Below are positions 9,168-18,341 of a stretch of 64,000 nt of DNA, in pieces; within the stretch, counting starts at the first letter, position 1, and each line of letters starts with the position of its first letter. Under the pieces are notes generated by a model that saw only the letters and a list, made by a program, of their open reading frames with translations, was not told the origin of the DNA and did not search any database. The stretch comes from Bacteroidaceae bacterium (GTDB lineage: Bacteria > Bacteroidota > Bacteroidia > Bacteroidales > Bacteroidaceae), in assembly GCA_017466065.1 (NCBI GenBank), contig JAFTUV010000034.1, positions 1 through 64,000 on the forward strand. Direction: 5' to 3'. The translations under genes and the position numbers were made by a program.

Positions 9168-10448
9168 ATGAAAAAAAGATTAAGGACAACAGCTATGTTA
9201 CTGTGTGTATGCCTGTATGCAGTGGAGATGCACGCACAGAATGAGTGGGTGAGCCCGAAGAACGAACCGGTTTCTTTGATTTGTATAAGTGAAACGGTGA
9301 ACGAGGCGCCCGATGTGGTTGAGATTTTCCAAACAACGCAGAGTAATTATTATCACGACCCGCGTGCGCCACGCTTTGTTCTTGTGGACCAGAAAGGCAA
9401 GTGGGGGCTTGGTATCGGAGGTTATCTGCAAGCGAAGGTCGAGTACGACTTCTCGGGGTCTGTTGATAATGTCGATTTCTTTCCTTCGGAAATAGACCGC
9501 AATGGTGTATCGTCGAGTCAGTTCCAGATGGATATGACCAATTCGACGATATTCCTGAAATTGGTGGGCAAGAGCCGCTTGCTTGGCGACTTTTATGTCT
9601 ATACTTCGGCCAATTGGCGTGGCGACGGCGATGATTTCCGCTTGCACAATATGTATATGAATAGTAAGTACTTCCTTTTCGGATACACGGTGGGTGCTTT
9701 TATGGACCTTGATGCTGCTCCGATAACCATTGATTATGGAGGCCCTTGCGGAATGGCTTTTTACCGTACCACTCAATTGAGATTTAAATATTCGTTCGAT
9801 TGGGGCTTGTCTATGGGAATGGGTATAGAGGCTTCGAAGCCGAGCGGTACCACTAATGAGTATGTTGCTATTACCAGCCAGCGTATGCCAAATATTCCGG
9901 TATATTTGCAATATTCCTTTAACGAGAATAACCATTTTCGTGTGGCCGGTGTTGTGCGCAATCTCTCTTATCGCGATATTGTGGCTGGCAAGAAACATAA
10001 TAAGTATGCTTGGGGTGCACAGGCGAGTATGCTTGCCACAATGGGTAAGTTGCAGCTGAAAGGGCAATTTACAATGGGTAAAGGTATTGGCTCATATATC
10101 AATAATGTGTCGAATGTGGGTGTTGACCTTGTGCCCTCGGGCGACCATAATGGCAAAATGACAATGTTGCGTGCCGATGCTTGGTATGTGGGGTTGCAGT
10201 ATAATATCTGTTCTTATATGTTTGCCACGGCTACTTACAGCCAGACAACGCTTCATTCGAGCAGCGGCTATGGCAAGGCTAATCCCGATGCTTTCCGTCG
10301 TGGGCAGTATGTTGTAACCAATCTATTCCTTAATGCTTCGAAGAATATGCAGATAGGGCTTGAATATCTGCACGGCTGGCGCACCGATTTTGATGGTGAT
10401 AAGTATCAGGCCAATCGCATAAATCTTTCTGCACGATATAATTTCTAA
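9168..10448 (+). CDS. DcaP-like outer membrane porin
   Basis: The 426-residue protein has a signal peptide (1-23, ending HAQ) and alternating beta-strand segments ending in aromatic NLSARYNF, typical of an outer membrane barrel. The pattern GKWGLGIGGYLQAKVEYDF and the early SEIDRNGVSSSQFQMD stretch resemble the DcaP-like family, which passes small anionic or dicarboxylate solutes. It is followed by a strong terminator and two phosphate transporters, suggesting but not proving a role in anion or phosphate entry. The divergent AraC gene may regulate it. Confidence 0.75.
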   Translation: MKKRLRTTAMLLCVCLYAVEMHAQNEWVSPKNEPVSLICISETVNEAPDVVEIFQTTQSNYYHDPRAPRFVLVDQKGKWGLGIGGYLQAKVEYDFSGSVDNVDFFPSEIDRNGVSSSQFQMDMTNSTIFLKLVGKSRLLGDFYVYTSANWRGDGDDFRLHNMYMNSKYFLFGYTVGAFMDLDAAPITIDYGGPCGMAFYRTTQLRFKYSFDWGLSMGMGIEASKPSGTTNEYVAITSQRMPNIPVYLQYSFNENNHFRVAGVVRNLSYRDIVAGKKHNKYAWGAQASMLATMGKLQLKGQFTMGKGIGSYINNVSNVGVDLVPSGDHNGKMTMLRADAWYVGLQYNICSYMFATATYSQTTLHSSSGYGKANPDAFRRGQYVVTNLFLNASKNMQIGLEYLHGWRTDFDGDKYQANRINLSARYNF

Positions 10449-10480
10449 TTTCTGATATTCAATAATTTATCTTTTCTAGG

Positions 10481-10520
10481 GGCCTCGCTGTATTAAATAT
10501 ATGGCGAGGCCTGCTTTTTT
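10481..10520 (+). terminator. Intrinsic terminator after the porin gene
   Basis: GGCCTCGC (10481-10488) pairs perfectly with GCGAGGCC (10504-10511) and is followed by TGCTTTTTTTG. It separates the porin transcript from pitA. Confidence 0.85.
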
Positions 10521-10538
10521 TGTGATGTTTTATCTTTC

Positions 10539-10570
10539 TTTGAAACTTTTTAATATTTTTGTAACATTAT
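10539..10570 (+). promoter_or_regulatory. Candidate phosphate-response motif upstream of the first PiT gene
   Basis: TTTGAAAC at 10539 and TTTTTGTAACATT around 10556-10568 lie about 95-120 nt upstream of the start codon. A TGTRACA core also occurs at 81-96 nt upstream of the second PiT gene and of the phosphate porin gene (13034-13040; minus 21378-21372). This is pattern-based only; no Bacteroidetes Pho box is assumed. Confidence 0.25.
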
Positions 10571-10661
10571 TGCAATGTGGTAGTAATATTATTTTGTGAA
10601 TTTTGCATAGCCTTTATTGCGAGGGTGTGAATTGTGGAGATAATTTATAAATCTTTTATAT

Positions 10662-12911
10662 ATGGAATACTCTTATTTGCTGATTGTTGTTTTTCTATTC
10701 CTGCTGGCCGTAATTGATTTATGGGTGGGAGTGAGCAATGATGCTGTTAACTTTATCGGTTCGGCGGTGGGCTGCAAGGCTGCAAAGCTCAAAAATGTTA
10801 TTTTGGTGGCCTCGGCCGGTGTATTTATCGGTGCTGCTTTCAGTAATGGAATGATGGAGGTTGCCCGCAGCGGCATTTTCAATCCTTCTGAATTCTATTT
10901 CTCGGAGGTGATGTGCATTTTCCTTGCAGTGATGGTGAGCGATGTTTTTCTGCTTGACCTTTTCAACTCTTTGGGATTGCCCACTTCGACTACCGTGTCA
11001 CTTGTTTTTGAGCTGCTTGGTGCTGCATTCATCGTGGCTATAATAAAGATGCTTGGCAGTGATGCGGATATAGATATTATAAACCTGCTGAATACCGACA
11101 AGGCCTTGGTGATGATTATTTCTATCTTCCTGTCGGTGGCAATAGCTTTTGTGTTCGGCACTGTGGTCCAGTGGCTGGCACGTTTGATTTTTACGTTCCA
11201 TTATCGCAAGAATCTGGGGCGTAAGATTGGCCTTTATGGCGGTATTGCCGTTACCTCTATTGTCTATTTTATGCTCATTAAGGGATTGAAGGGTACAACC
11301 ATAGTGAGCGACGATGTTAAGGCTTTTATTGATAATAATGTTCTTCTGGTGCTTGCTTCCTGCTTCGTGTTCTTTACGGTTCTTATGCAGTTGCTTCACT
11401 GGTGCAAGGTGAACGTGTTGAAGGTTGTTGTGCTCATAGGTACCTTCTCGCTTGCGTTGGCCTTTGCCGGTAACGACCTTGTGAACTTCATCGGTGTTAC
11501 GCTGGCGGGCTTCGATTCGTTTATGGAGTATACGTTCAATAACCCCGAGGGCTTGTCGGCCGATGCCTTCTCTATGGGTGCTTTGGTGGGAGAGGCAAAG
11601 ACTCCTATATATTTCCTTTTGGGTGCCGGCGTGGTGATGGTGGTTGCTCTTGCTACGAGCAAGAAGGCGCATAAGGTGTTGCAGACTTCGATAGATTTGT
11701 CGACACAGAGCAACGACGAGAATGAGATTTTCGGTACCTCGCCCATTGCGCGTAATCTTGTGCGCACATCTACCAAAATTGCCGATGCTGTTATCTCTAA
11801 AACTCCGCAATGCGTGAAGAAGTGGGTGAACAAGCGTTTTACTCCGCTCGAAGAGCGTGAGGATGTGGCATTCGACCTTGTGCGTGCATCGGTCAATCTT
11901 GTGCTTGCCGGCCTGCTCATTGCCGTGGGTACCTCGCTCAAACTCCCTCTCTCGACAACTTATATAACTTTTATGGTTGCAATGGGTAGTTCGTTGGCCG
12001 ACCGTGCTTGGGGCCGTGAGAGTGCTGTGTATCGCGTTACGGGTGTAATTTCGGTTATCGGCGGTTGGTTTGTGACAGCCGGTGCTGCTTTTATCCTTGG
12101 TGCCGGTGTTGCAGCCATTATGTATTATGGCGGCATTGTGGCTATGTATGCAATGATTGCTCTTGTGGTCTATCTGCTTGTTCAGAGCCACATAAAGTAT
12201 AACAAGAAGAAAGAAGCCGAAAATAAGGATGTCGCAATGCAGGTGATGTTGCGCAGCGACGACGAGGCAGAGGTGTGGACTGCGTTGAAGGAGCATACAG
12301 CGAATACCATAGGTGCTTCGCTCGCATTCTCGGCCGATACTTATAAACGTATGTTCGAGGCTTTTGCAAAGGATGAATTGCGCCCCCTTAAATTATCGCT
12401 CATAAAGATTGTGGAGGAGAAGGCTGCATTGAAGAAGCAGCGTCGTCTGGAAACAAGAGGCTTGCAACGTATCAACCGCCAGCTGTCGTTTGAGCGCAGC
12501 ACTTGGTTCCATCTGTGTACCAACAGCTGCCAACAGATGCTCAACACTCTCACCCGCATAGGCGAGCCGATGAAGGAGCACGCAGGCAATAGCTTCTCGC
12601 CTTTGTCGAAGAGCTATGTGGATGAATTTATGCCCTATTGCGCCGATGTTTACAAAGTGCTGACGGATATCAATACAATTATTACTACCGGGGATTATTC
12701 GGCCGCCGATGAGGTTTCTTCGCGTGCAAAGGATCTTAAACACGCGCTTGCGACATTGCGCAAGGAGCAGACAATGCGTTTGCAGGAAAATAAAGGCAGT
12801 CTGCGTATGGATTTTGAATATTTGAATCTCATACAGGAATCGCACGAATTGCTCAGCGAGGTGCGCAACTTGCTGCGCGGCAGTAAAAAATATTTTGCCG
12901 AGGTTAATTGA
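10662..12911 (+). CDS. PiT family inorganic phosphate transporter with C-terminal PhoU-like extension (copy 1)
   Basis: The 749-residue inner membrane protein carries both inverted-repeat signatures of the PiT/PHO4 family, GVSNDAVNF near the N-terminus and AGNDLVNFIGVTLAG mid-protein. It has about ten or more hydrophobic segments up to residue 510. The remaining ~220 residues are soluble and helical (SADTYKRMFEAFAKDELRPLK, QESHELLSEVRNLLRGS). PiT carriers import phosphate, usually with a cation. The helical tail resembles PhoU-type regulators, implying gating built into the same chain (inference). A close paralogue follows in tandem. Confidence 0.88.
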   Translation: MEYSYLLIVVFLFLLAVIDLWVGVSNDAVNFIGSAVGCKAAKLKNVILVASAGVFIGAAFSNGMMEVARSGIFNPSEFYFSEVMCIFLAVMVSDVFLLDLFNSLGLPTSTTVSLVFELLGAAFIVAIIKMLGSDADIDIINLLNTDKALVMIISIFLSVAIAFVFGTVVQWLARLIFTFHYRKNLGRKIGLYGGIAVTSIVYFMLIKGLKGTTIVSDDVKAFIDNNVLLVLASCFVFFTVLMQLLHWCKVNVLKVVVLIGTFSLALAFAGNDLVNFIGVTLAGFDSFMEYTFNNPEGLSADAFSMGALVGEAKTPIYFLLGAGVVMVVALATSKKAHKVLQTSIDLSTQSNDENEIFGTSPIARNLVRTSTKIADAVISKTPQCVKKWVNKRFTPLEEREDVAFDLVRASVNLVLAGLLIAVGTSLKLPLSTTYITFMVAMGSSLADRAWGRESAVYRVTGVISVIGGWFVTAGAAFILGAGVAAIMYYGGIVAMYAMIALVVYLLVQSHIKYNKKKEAENKDVAMQVMLRSDDEAEVWTALKEHTANTIGASLAFSADTYKRMFEAFAKDELRPLKLSLIKIVEEKAALKKQRRLETRGLQRINRQLSFERSTWFHLCTNSCQQMLNTLTRIGEPMKEHAGNSFSPLSKSYVDEFMPYCADVYKVLTDINTIITTGDYSAADEVSSRAKDLKHALATLRKEQTMRLQENKGSLRMDFEYLNLIQESHELLSEVRNLLRGSKKYFAEVN

Positions 12912-12950
12912 TTTTTCTCACTATAACCACTGTGTTATAATATTTTAGCA

Positions 12951-12998
12951 AAAAGTAATCGCATAAAGGTGTATCTTTGTGCGATTACTTTTTTTTTG
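12951..12998 (+). terminator. Strong intrinsic terminator between the PiT genes
   Basis: The 13-bp perfect arms at 12951-12963 and 12980-12992 run into a T-tract. The loop contains TATCTTTG, which matches a -7 box but has no partner at the right spacing, so it is read as chance. The two PiT genes are therefore probably separate transcription units. Confidence 0.85.
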
Positions 12999-13030
12999 CC
13001 CTTTGTGGGATTTTTAAAATATTTATATAT

Positions 13031-13061
13031 TTTTGTGACAAATTAAAATTATTCTGTCATA
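13031..13061 (+). promoter_or_regulatory. Candidate phosphate-response motif upstream of the second PiT gene
   Basis: TTTTGTGACAAAT (13031-13043) and CTGTCATA (13054-13061) lie 60-90 nt before the start codon. TGTRACA is shared with the upstream regions of the first PiT gene and the pst-linked porin gene, and CTGTCATA resembles half of an enterobacterial Pho box. No experimental consensus is known to me for this group. Confidence 0.25.
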
Positions 13062-13120
13062 TAGGTGCAGAATGGTTTTAAGTGTGGTATGAGAAAATCA
13101 TAACATTAATAAATATATTT

Positions 13121-15382
13121 ATGGATATTGCTTATCTTATTGTGATTGTGTTTATGCTCTGCTTGGCCGCATTGGATTTAACGGTAGGCGTGAGCAACGA
13201 CGCGGTAAACTTTTTGAGTGCAGCCGTTGGTAGCAAGGCTGCAAAAATAAAACACGTGTTATTGGTGGCTGCCGCCGGAGTCTTTATCGGTGCTGCGTTC
13301 AGTAGCGGAATGATGGATATTGCCCGTCACGGAATATTTGCTCCGCAGTATTTCAGTTTCAGCCAAGTGATGTGCATCTATCTGGCGGTGGTAATCAGTG
13401 ATGTGTTCCTGCTCGACCTTTTCAACTCCCTTGGCCTTCCTACATCTACAACAGTGTCGATGGTGTTTGAATTGCTGGGAGCCGCGTTTATAACTGCACT
13501 TATCAATCAAAATGCTCCCGATGTGAGTTTTATGGCAATGTTGAACACCGACAAGGCTTTGACCATTATTATATCTATATTCCTGTCGGTGGCCATAGCC
13601 TTCTTCTTCGGATTGCTGGTGCAATGGATTGCCCGTGTGATTTTTACGTTTCATTATAAAAAGAACCTTGGTCGCAAAATAGGTATCTATGGCGGTATTG
13701 CCGTTACATCAATCGTATATTTTATGCTCATTAAGGGCTTGAAGGGCACGACAATCGTGAGCGAGGATGTAAAGACTTTTGTCGATGAGAATGTACTTTT
13801 GGTGCTTGCGGCCTGCTTCGTGTTCTTTACTGTTTTGATGCAGTTGCTCCATTGGTGCAAGGTGAACGTGCTGAAAGTTGTTGTGCTCATAGGTACCTTC
13901 TCACTTGCGTTGGCATTTGCCGGTAACGACCTTGTGAACTTCATCGGTGTTACTTTGGCGGGGCTCTCCTCGTTCCAAGATTTTACTGCCAACGGTGCCG
14001 GCGTATCTCCCGACCAGTTTATGATGAACTCTCTATTGGAGTCGGCAAAAACTCCCATATACTTCCTCATTGGTGCCGGCGCAGTTATGGTGTTTGCCTT
14101 GTGGACAAGCAAAAAGGCACGCAAGGTGTTGCAGACATCAATCAACCTGTCGAGCCAGCAGAATGAGGAGGGTGATATGTTCGGAACTTCGCCCATAGCC
14201 CGCAATATCGTGCGTGCAACCACAAAAATGGTCGATGGAATTTCACAGGTTACTCCGCAGAGTGTGAAGGACTGGGTTAACAAGCGTTTTACTCCGCTCG
14301 AAGAGCGCGAGGAGGTTGCCTTCGACCTTGTGCGTGCATCGGTGAACTTGGTGCTTGCCGGCCTGCTTATTGCTCTTGGTACTTCGTTGAAACTGCCTCT
14401 GTCCACCACATACGTTACGTTTATGGTAGGTATGGGTTCTTCGTTGAGCGACCGTGCTTGGGGCCGTGAAAGTGCTGTCTATCGTGTAACAGGTGTTGTT
14501 TCGGTAGTGGGCGGTTGGTTCATCACCGCCGGTGCGGCATTTATTCTTGCAGCATTGGTTGCCACCATTATGAACTATGGCGGCGTGCCGGCAATGTATG
14601 TGATGATAGCCTTGGTGCTCTATCTGCTCATTCGCAGCCACATACAGTATAACAAGAAGAAAGAGCAGGAGAAGGCCGATGAGGATATGATGATAATATT
14701 AAGGTCGGAGAATCCCGATGAGGTGTGGCAGAGATTGCAATCTCACTCGGCAAAGACTCTTACAAAGAGTTTGGCTTTCTCGGCAGACACATACAAGAGA
14801 ATGTTCGAAGCCTTTGCCAAGGATGAACTTCGTCCTCTTAAATCGGCACTCATAAAGATTGTTGAGGAAAAGGCGCAGATGAAGAAGGAACGCCGTTCCG
14901 AAACAAGAGGAATGCAGCGCATCGACCAACAATTGGCTTTTGAGCGCAGCACTTGGTACCATCTGTGCACCAATAGTTGCCAGCAGATGCTTAACACTCT
15001 CACCCGTATATGTGAACCTATGAAGGAGCACGCCGAAAATAGCTTCTCGCCCCTGTCGAAGATGTATATTGAGGAGTTTACACCCTTCTGCCGCGATATA
15101 TATACGACGCTAAAAGATATTAACGATATTCTGGCGAGTGGCGATTATAGTAAATCGGACGAGGTTTCTTCGCGTGCAAAAGACCTTAAACACGCGCTTG
15201 CCAATCTGCGCAAGACACAGACAATGCGTCTGCATCAGAGTAACGGCAGCCTGCGTATGGACTTTGTATATCTGAACCTCATTCAGGAGTCGCACGAGCT
15301 GCTCAGCGAGGTGCGTAACCTGTTGCGCGGTAGCAATAAATTATTCGCTCCCGTGACAGAGAAACTGAAAAGCGTAGAATAA
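13121..15382 (+). CDS. PiT family inorganic phosphate transporter with C-terminal PhoU-like extension (copy 2)
   Basis: The 753-residue protein is a close paralogue of the preceding gene along its whole length, including signatures GVSNDAVNFLSAAVG and AGNDLVNFIGVTLAG and the soluble helical tail. The ATG at 13121 (MDIAYLIV) is chosen because it aligns with the first PiT start; an ATG at 13082 would add 13 unaligned residues. The copies diverge most in the loop after the second signature (SSFQDFTANGAGVSPDQ against DSFMEYTFNNPEGLSAD) and at the extreme C-terminus. Tandem duplication is clear. Different affinity or regulation of the two copies is inference. Confidence 0.88.
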   Translation: MDIAYLIVIVFMLCLAALDLTVGVSNDAVNFLSAAVGSKAAKIKHVLLVAAAGVFIGAAFSSGMMDIARHGIFAPQYFSFSQVMCIYLAVVISDVFLLDLFNSLGLPTSTTVSMVFELLGAAFITALINQNAPDVSFMAMLNTDKALTIIISIFLSVAIAFFFGLLVQWIARVIFTFHYKKNLGRKIGIYGGIAVTSIVYFMLIKGLKGTTIVSEDVKTFVDENVLLVLAACFVFFTVLMQLLHWCKVNVLKVVVLIGTFSLALAFAGNDLVNFIGVTLAGLSSFQDFTANGAGVSPDQFMMNSLLESAKTPIYFLIGAGAVMVFALWTSKKARKVLQTSINLSSQQNEEGDMFGTSPIARNIVRATTKMVDGISQVTPQSVKDWVNKRFTPLEEREEVAFDLVRASVNLVLAGLLIALGTSLKLPLSTTYVTFMVGMGSSLSDRAWGRESAVYRVTGVVSVVGGWFITAGAAFILAALVATIMNYGGVPAMYVMIALVLYLLIRSHIQYNKKKEQEKADEDMMIILRSENPDEVWQRLQSHSAKTLTKSLAFSADTYKRMFEAFAKDELRPLKSALIKIVEEKAQMKKERRSETRGMQRIDQQLAFERSTWYHLCTNSCQQMLNTLTRICEPMKEHAENSFSPLSKMYIEEFTPFCRDIYTTLKDINDILASGDYSKSDEVSSRAKDLKHALANLRKTQTMRLHQSNGSLRMDFVYLNLIQESHELLSEVRNLLRGSNKLFAPVTEKLKSVE

Positions 15383-15398
15383 AATCATTTAAAATATG

Positions 15399-15437
15399 AA
15401 GAAACTCGACAAAATAATTCTTGTCGAGTTTCTTTTT
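15399..15437 (+). terminator. Intrinsic terminator after the second PiT gene
   Basis: The 14-bp perfect arms at 15399-15412 and 15421-15434, with an 8-nt loop, lead into a T-rich stretch. The downstream arm overlaps the likely -33 area of the next gene, whose -7 candidate is TATCTTCG at 15441-15448. Confidence 0.9.
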
Positions 15438-15466
15438 TCTTATCTTCGCCCAAAAGAAATAGTAAT

Positions 15467-16300
15467 ATGAAATATATAGGTGCTCACGTTTCGGCAAGCG
15501 GTGGAGTAGAGAATGCTCCGCTCAATGCAACAGCCATAGGTGCAAATGCATTTGCGCTTTTCACAAAGAATCAACGCCAATGGGTGTCGGCCCCTCTCAC
15601 TGCGAAAAGTATCGCGCAGTTTAAAGAAAATTGTGCGGCCGGTGGTTTTGAGCCTCACTACATTCTTCCACACGACAGTTATCTCATCAACCTCGGCAAT
15701 CCCGATGAGGATGCAATGCAAAAATCGCGTGCAGCCTTTATCGACGAAATGAAACGGTGCGAGCAGCTTGGGCTAACAATGCTCAACTTTCACCCCGGCA
15801 GTCACCTTAATAAAATTTCGGTAGAGGAGTGCCTCGATGCAATCGCCGCCAACATAAACCTTGCACTCTCGATGACAAACGGCGTGACAGCAGTAATAGA
15901 GAATACCGCAGGGCAGGGCAGTAATGTGGGTAACAGGCTCGAAGAGATGCGTTACATAATAGACCGTGTGGAGGACAAGAGCCGTGTGGGAGTGTGCATA
16001 GATACCTGTCATTTCTATTCAGCGGGTTACGATATTGTGGGCGACTACGAAGGCTCGTTCAAGGCCTTTGAAGAAATTGTGGGCCTGCACTACCTGAAAG
16101 CTATCCATTTGAACGACACGAAAAAGCCGCTCGGCTCTCGTGTCGATAGACACGAAAGTATAGGCCTCGGCCTGCTTGGCATCGAGTTTTTCCAACGCTT
16201 TATGAAGGATACCCGCTTCGATAATATTCCGATAGTGCTCGAAACACCCGACGAAAGTCGCTGGGCCGACGAAATAGCCCTGTTGCGCAGTTTTCTGTAA
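15467..16300 (+). CDS. nfo: Deoxyribonuclease IV (apurinic endonuclease)
   Basis: The 277-residue protein begins [13 protein letters not shown] and carries the zinc-ligand motifs of the Nfo/Apn1 family in order: [54 protein letters not shown] and IVLETPDE. The enzyme cuts DNA 5' of abasic sites in base excision repair and acts in the cytoplasm. Length is normal for the family. The gene stands between terminators and tRNA-Ser and is probably transcribed alone from the TATCTTCG-type promoter. Confidence 0.96.
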   Translation: MKYIGAHVSASGGVENAPLNATAIGANAFALFTKNQRQWVSAPLTAKSIAQFKENCAAGGFEPHYILPHDSYLINLGNPDEDAMQKSRAAFIDEMKRCEQLGLTMLNFHPGSHLNKISVEECLDAIAANINLALSMTNGVTAVIENTAGQGSNVGNRLEEMRYIIDRVEDKSRVGVCIDTCHFYSAGYDIVGDYEGSFKAFEEIVGLHYLKAIHLNDTKKPLGSRVDRHESIGLGLLGIEFFQRFMKDTRFDNIPIVLETPDESRWADEIALLRSFL

Positions 16301-16351
16301 GTGCTTAACATTGTCGTTTGCAAATTTATGAAAATATTTTCTCGCAAAATA

Positions 16352-16382
16352 TTGCATATTTCAAAGGAATGTCATACCTTTG
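16352..16382 (+). promoter_or_regulatory. Promoter of tRNA-Ser
   Basis: TTG at 16352-16354, a 20-nt spacer and TACCTTTG at 16375-16382 match the Bacteroidetes sigma-70 consensus exactly. It lies about 38 nt before the tRNA. Confidence 0.85.
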
Positions 16383-16420
16383 CACCCGTTAAACGAAACG
16401 ACCGCGTTTAATTACATATT

Positions 16421-16505
16421 GGAGAGGTGGCAGAGTGGTCGATTGCACCGGTCTTGAAAACCGACGTACTGAGAGGTACCGGGGGTTCGAATCCCTCCCT
16501 CTCCG
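16421..16505 (+). tRNA. tRNA-Ser(UGA)
   Basis: The acceptor arm GGAGAGG (16421-16427) pairs with CCTCTCC (16498-16504). The anticodon loop CTTGAAA gives anticodon TGA. A long variable arm (ACGTACTGAGAGGTACC region) marks a class II tRNA, and the T-arm contains GGTTCGAATCC. CCA is not encoded. Confidence 0.96.
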
Positions 16506-16506
16506 C

Positions 16507-16552
16507 AAAAAAGGGTGTAAATCAAGTAGTTGCGAGATTTACACCCTTTTTT
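16507..16552 (+). terminator. Strong terminator of tRNA-Ser
   Basis: The 17-bp perfect arms at 16507-16523 and 16536-16552 with a T-rich downstream arm follow the tRNA directly. Confidence 0.9.
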
Positions 16553-16587
16553 ACACCCAAAAATCAAGGTTGGGTGTATTTTTTTGA
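16553..16587 (+). terminator. Second tandem terminator
   Basis: ACACCCAA (16553-16560) pairs with TTGGGTGT (16570-16577) and is followed by ATTTTTTTG. It backs up the first tRNA terminator. Confidence 0.7.
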
Positions 16588-16600
16588 ATTTTTAAGATAA

Positions 16601-16648
16601 ATGCTGGCGAAAAAAGAAGAATGAGCGTCTTTCTCTTTTCGTCAGCAT
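16601..16648 (-). terminator. Probable terminator of the pst operon
   Basis: A long imperfect hairpin pairs 16601-16620 with 16629-16648, the outer 13 bp having only one mismatch. It lies about 60 nt beyond the stop of pstB and faces the tRNA-Ser transcript. Confidence 0.4.
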
Positions 16649-16705
16649 CTTTCTTAGGTGCCACCTAAACGAAAACAAAAAACTTATTTGTTGCCTCGAT
16701 GGATA

Positions 16706-17473
16706 TTATCCCATCTTACCCGTGAGGTAGGCTTTCGTGCGTTCATCTGTGGGGTTAGAGAACATGGTGGCCGTATCGCCATACTCGACTAACTCACCGA
16801 GGTACATAAACATTGACTTCGACGATATACGCATTGCCTGTCCCATATTATGAGTAACAATAAGGATGGTTACCTCCTTTTGTAGTTCCTGCATCAGCTC
16901 CTCGATATGGGCGGTTGCAATCGGGTCAAGTGCCGAAGTCGGCTCGTCCATCAGAAGTACATCGGGTTTCATTGCCAAGGCACGGGCAATACACAATCGC
17001 TGTTGCTGACCGCCCGATAGGAATGTACCCTTTTTGTTCAGCACATCTTTAACCTCATCCCACAGCGCAACACTTTTCAGGCATCGTTCAACGGTGGCAT
17101 CTTTCTCGGTTTTTGAGAGTTTAATTCCATTGAGTGCATATCCCGAAAGGACATTGTCGTAGATGCTCATCGTGGGGAACGGCGCAGGACGCTGAAAGAC
17201 CATACCCACACGACGACGCACATCTATAGGCTCCATCGATAGGATATTCTCGCCATTGAGTAATATTTCGCCATCCACTCGGATATTGGGATAGAGGTTG
17301 TGCATAAGGTTTACGGCACGCAGCAGAGTGGATTTGCCACAACCCGAAGGTCCCATAATGGCGGTAATGGTGTTTCTGTCGATGGCTGCCGATACATATT
17401 TTACCGCCATCGTTTGCTTGGTATATGACACGCAAGTCTTATTAAATTCAAGTATAGGTGTTACTGATTCCAT
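16706..17473 (-). CDS. pstB: Phosphate ABC transporter ATP-binding protein PstB
   Basis: The 255-residue ABC ATPase has Walker A GPSGCGKST at 41-49, a Q-loop VFQRPAPFP, signature LSGGQQQR, Walker B VLLMDEPTSALDP and switch His in VTHNMGQAMR. It powers high-affinity phosphate import by the PstCA permease at the cytoplasmic face. Its start overlaps the end of pstA by 13 nt, so translation is probably coupled. It is the last gene of the operon; no phoU follows, unlike enterobacterial pst operons. Confidence 0.97.
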   Translation of the reverse strand: MESVTPILEFNKTCVSYTKQTMAVKYVSAAIDRNTITAIMGPSGCGKSTLLRAVNLMHNLYPNIRVDGEILLNGENILSMEPIDVRRRVGMVFQRPAPFPTMSIYDNVLSGYALNGIKLSKTEKDATVERCLKSVALWDEVKDVLNKKGTFLSGGQQQRLCIARALAMKPDVLLMDEPTSALDPIATAHIEELMQELQKEVTILIVTHNMGQAMRISSKSMFMYLGELVEYGDTATMFSNPTDERTKAYLTGKMG

Positions 17474-18327
17474 TTCTTTGCAAGATATTTAGCTGTAAGA
17501 TTCAATGTAAGAACAAATAATAACAAAAAGAGTGACGCACCCCAAATCAGTTCTTGCAGATTGGGGTCATTAAAGAACTCCCATATAAGCAGTGGTACGG
17601 CTGAAATGGGTTTGTCAATCGCAAAGCGAATGAACGAACAGCCGAGTGCGGTGAACATCAGCGGAGCAGTTTCGCCAATCACGCGCGATATAGCGAGTAG
17701 CACACCCGTAAAGATACCTCCGAAGGCGGCAGGGAGTTGAACTTTCAGCATTACACGAGCACGGTTGCCACCGAGAGCCAAACCTGCCTCTTTGAGTGAT
17801 TGGGGTAATATTTTCAAGGTCTCTTCCGTTGAACGGATGATAAGCGGAAGCATCATAATAAATAATGCAACACTACCAGCAATAGCCGAATAGCCCTTCA
17901 TAGGAACCACAACCCATATATAGGTGACAATGCCGATAATCACAGAGGGGGTGCCTTGCAGTAGGTCGGTGAGGTAACTTACAAATTGTGCAAAGCGGTT
18001 TTTGGGATTTTCTGCCAGAAAGGCACCGCATAAAATACCTGTGGGAACGGCAATCACAGCAGCCATTCCCAGCATAATCATCGTACCTATAATGCCATTT
18101 GCAATGCCGCCGGGAATAGGTTCGCCCGCCTCTATTGCTTTCATCGCCTTGTAGGCTGTGGGTGTCGGCTCGGTGAAGAATGTCCACGATAGCTGGTCGT
18201 AACCACGCAACAGAACCTCACCCAATATGGCTAATAGAGGAACAGCTGTGAGTGTCGCAAACAAACAGACTGCAAACAGCATTGCTCTATCCTTTGCCAA
18301 ACGATTCTTTATTTTCAATGTAGTCAT
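17461..18327 (-). CDS. pstA: Phosphate ABC transporter permease PstA
   Basis: The 288-residue protein has about six transmembrane segments and a binding-protein-dependent transport domain with the coupling-helix region EAGLALGGNRARVMLKVQLPAA. It forms the inner membrane channel with PstC. The large periplasmic loop after the first helix (TEPTPTAYKAMKAIEAGEP) is typical of PstA. It lies 14 nt after pstC and overlaps pstB. Confidence 0.95.
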   Translation of the reverse strand: MTTLKIKNRLAKDRAMLFAVCLFATLTAVPLLAILGEVLLRGYDQLSWTFFTEPTPTAYKAMKAIEAGEPIPGGIANGIIGTMIMLGMAAVIAVPTGILCGAFLAENPKNRFAQFVSYLTDLLQGTPSVIIGIVTYIWVVVPMKGYSAIAGSVALFIMMLPLIIRSTEETLKILPQSLKEAGLALGGNRARVMLKVQLPAAFGGIFTGVLLAISRVIGETAPLMFTALGCSFIRFAIDKPISAVPLLIWEFFNDPNLQELIWGASLFLLLFVLTLNLTAKYLAKKWNQ

Positions 18328-18341
18328 AATTTGGACGGCTT

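Noticed and set aside
10998..12296. 432-codon minus-strand open frame opposite the first PiT gene
   Set aside because: It is His/Lys/Asn-rich with no motif, entirely antisense to a clear membrane transporter, and explained by codon bias.
12971..12980. TATCTTTG as a promoter element between the PiT genes
   Set aside because: It lies in the loop of a strong terminator and has no suitably spaced -33 element.
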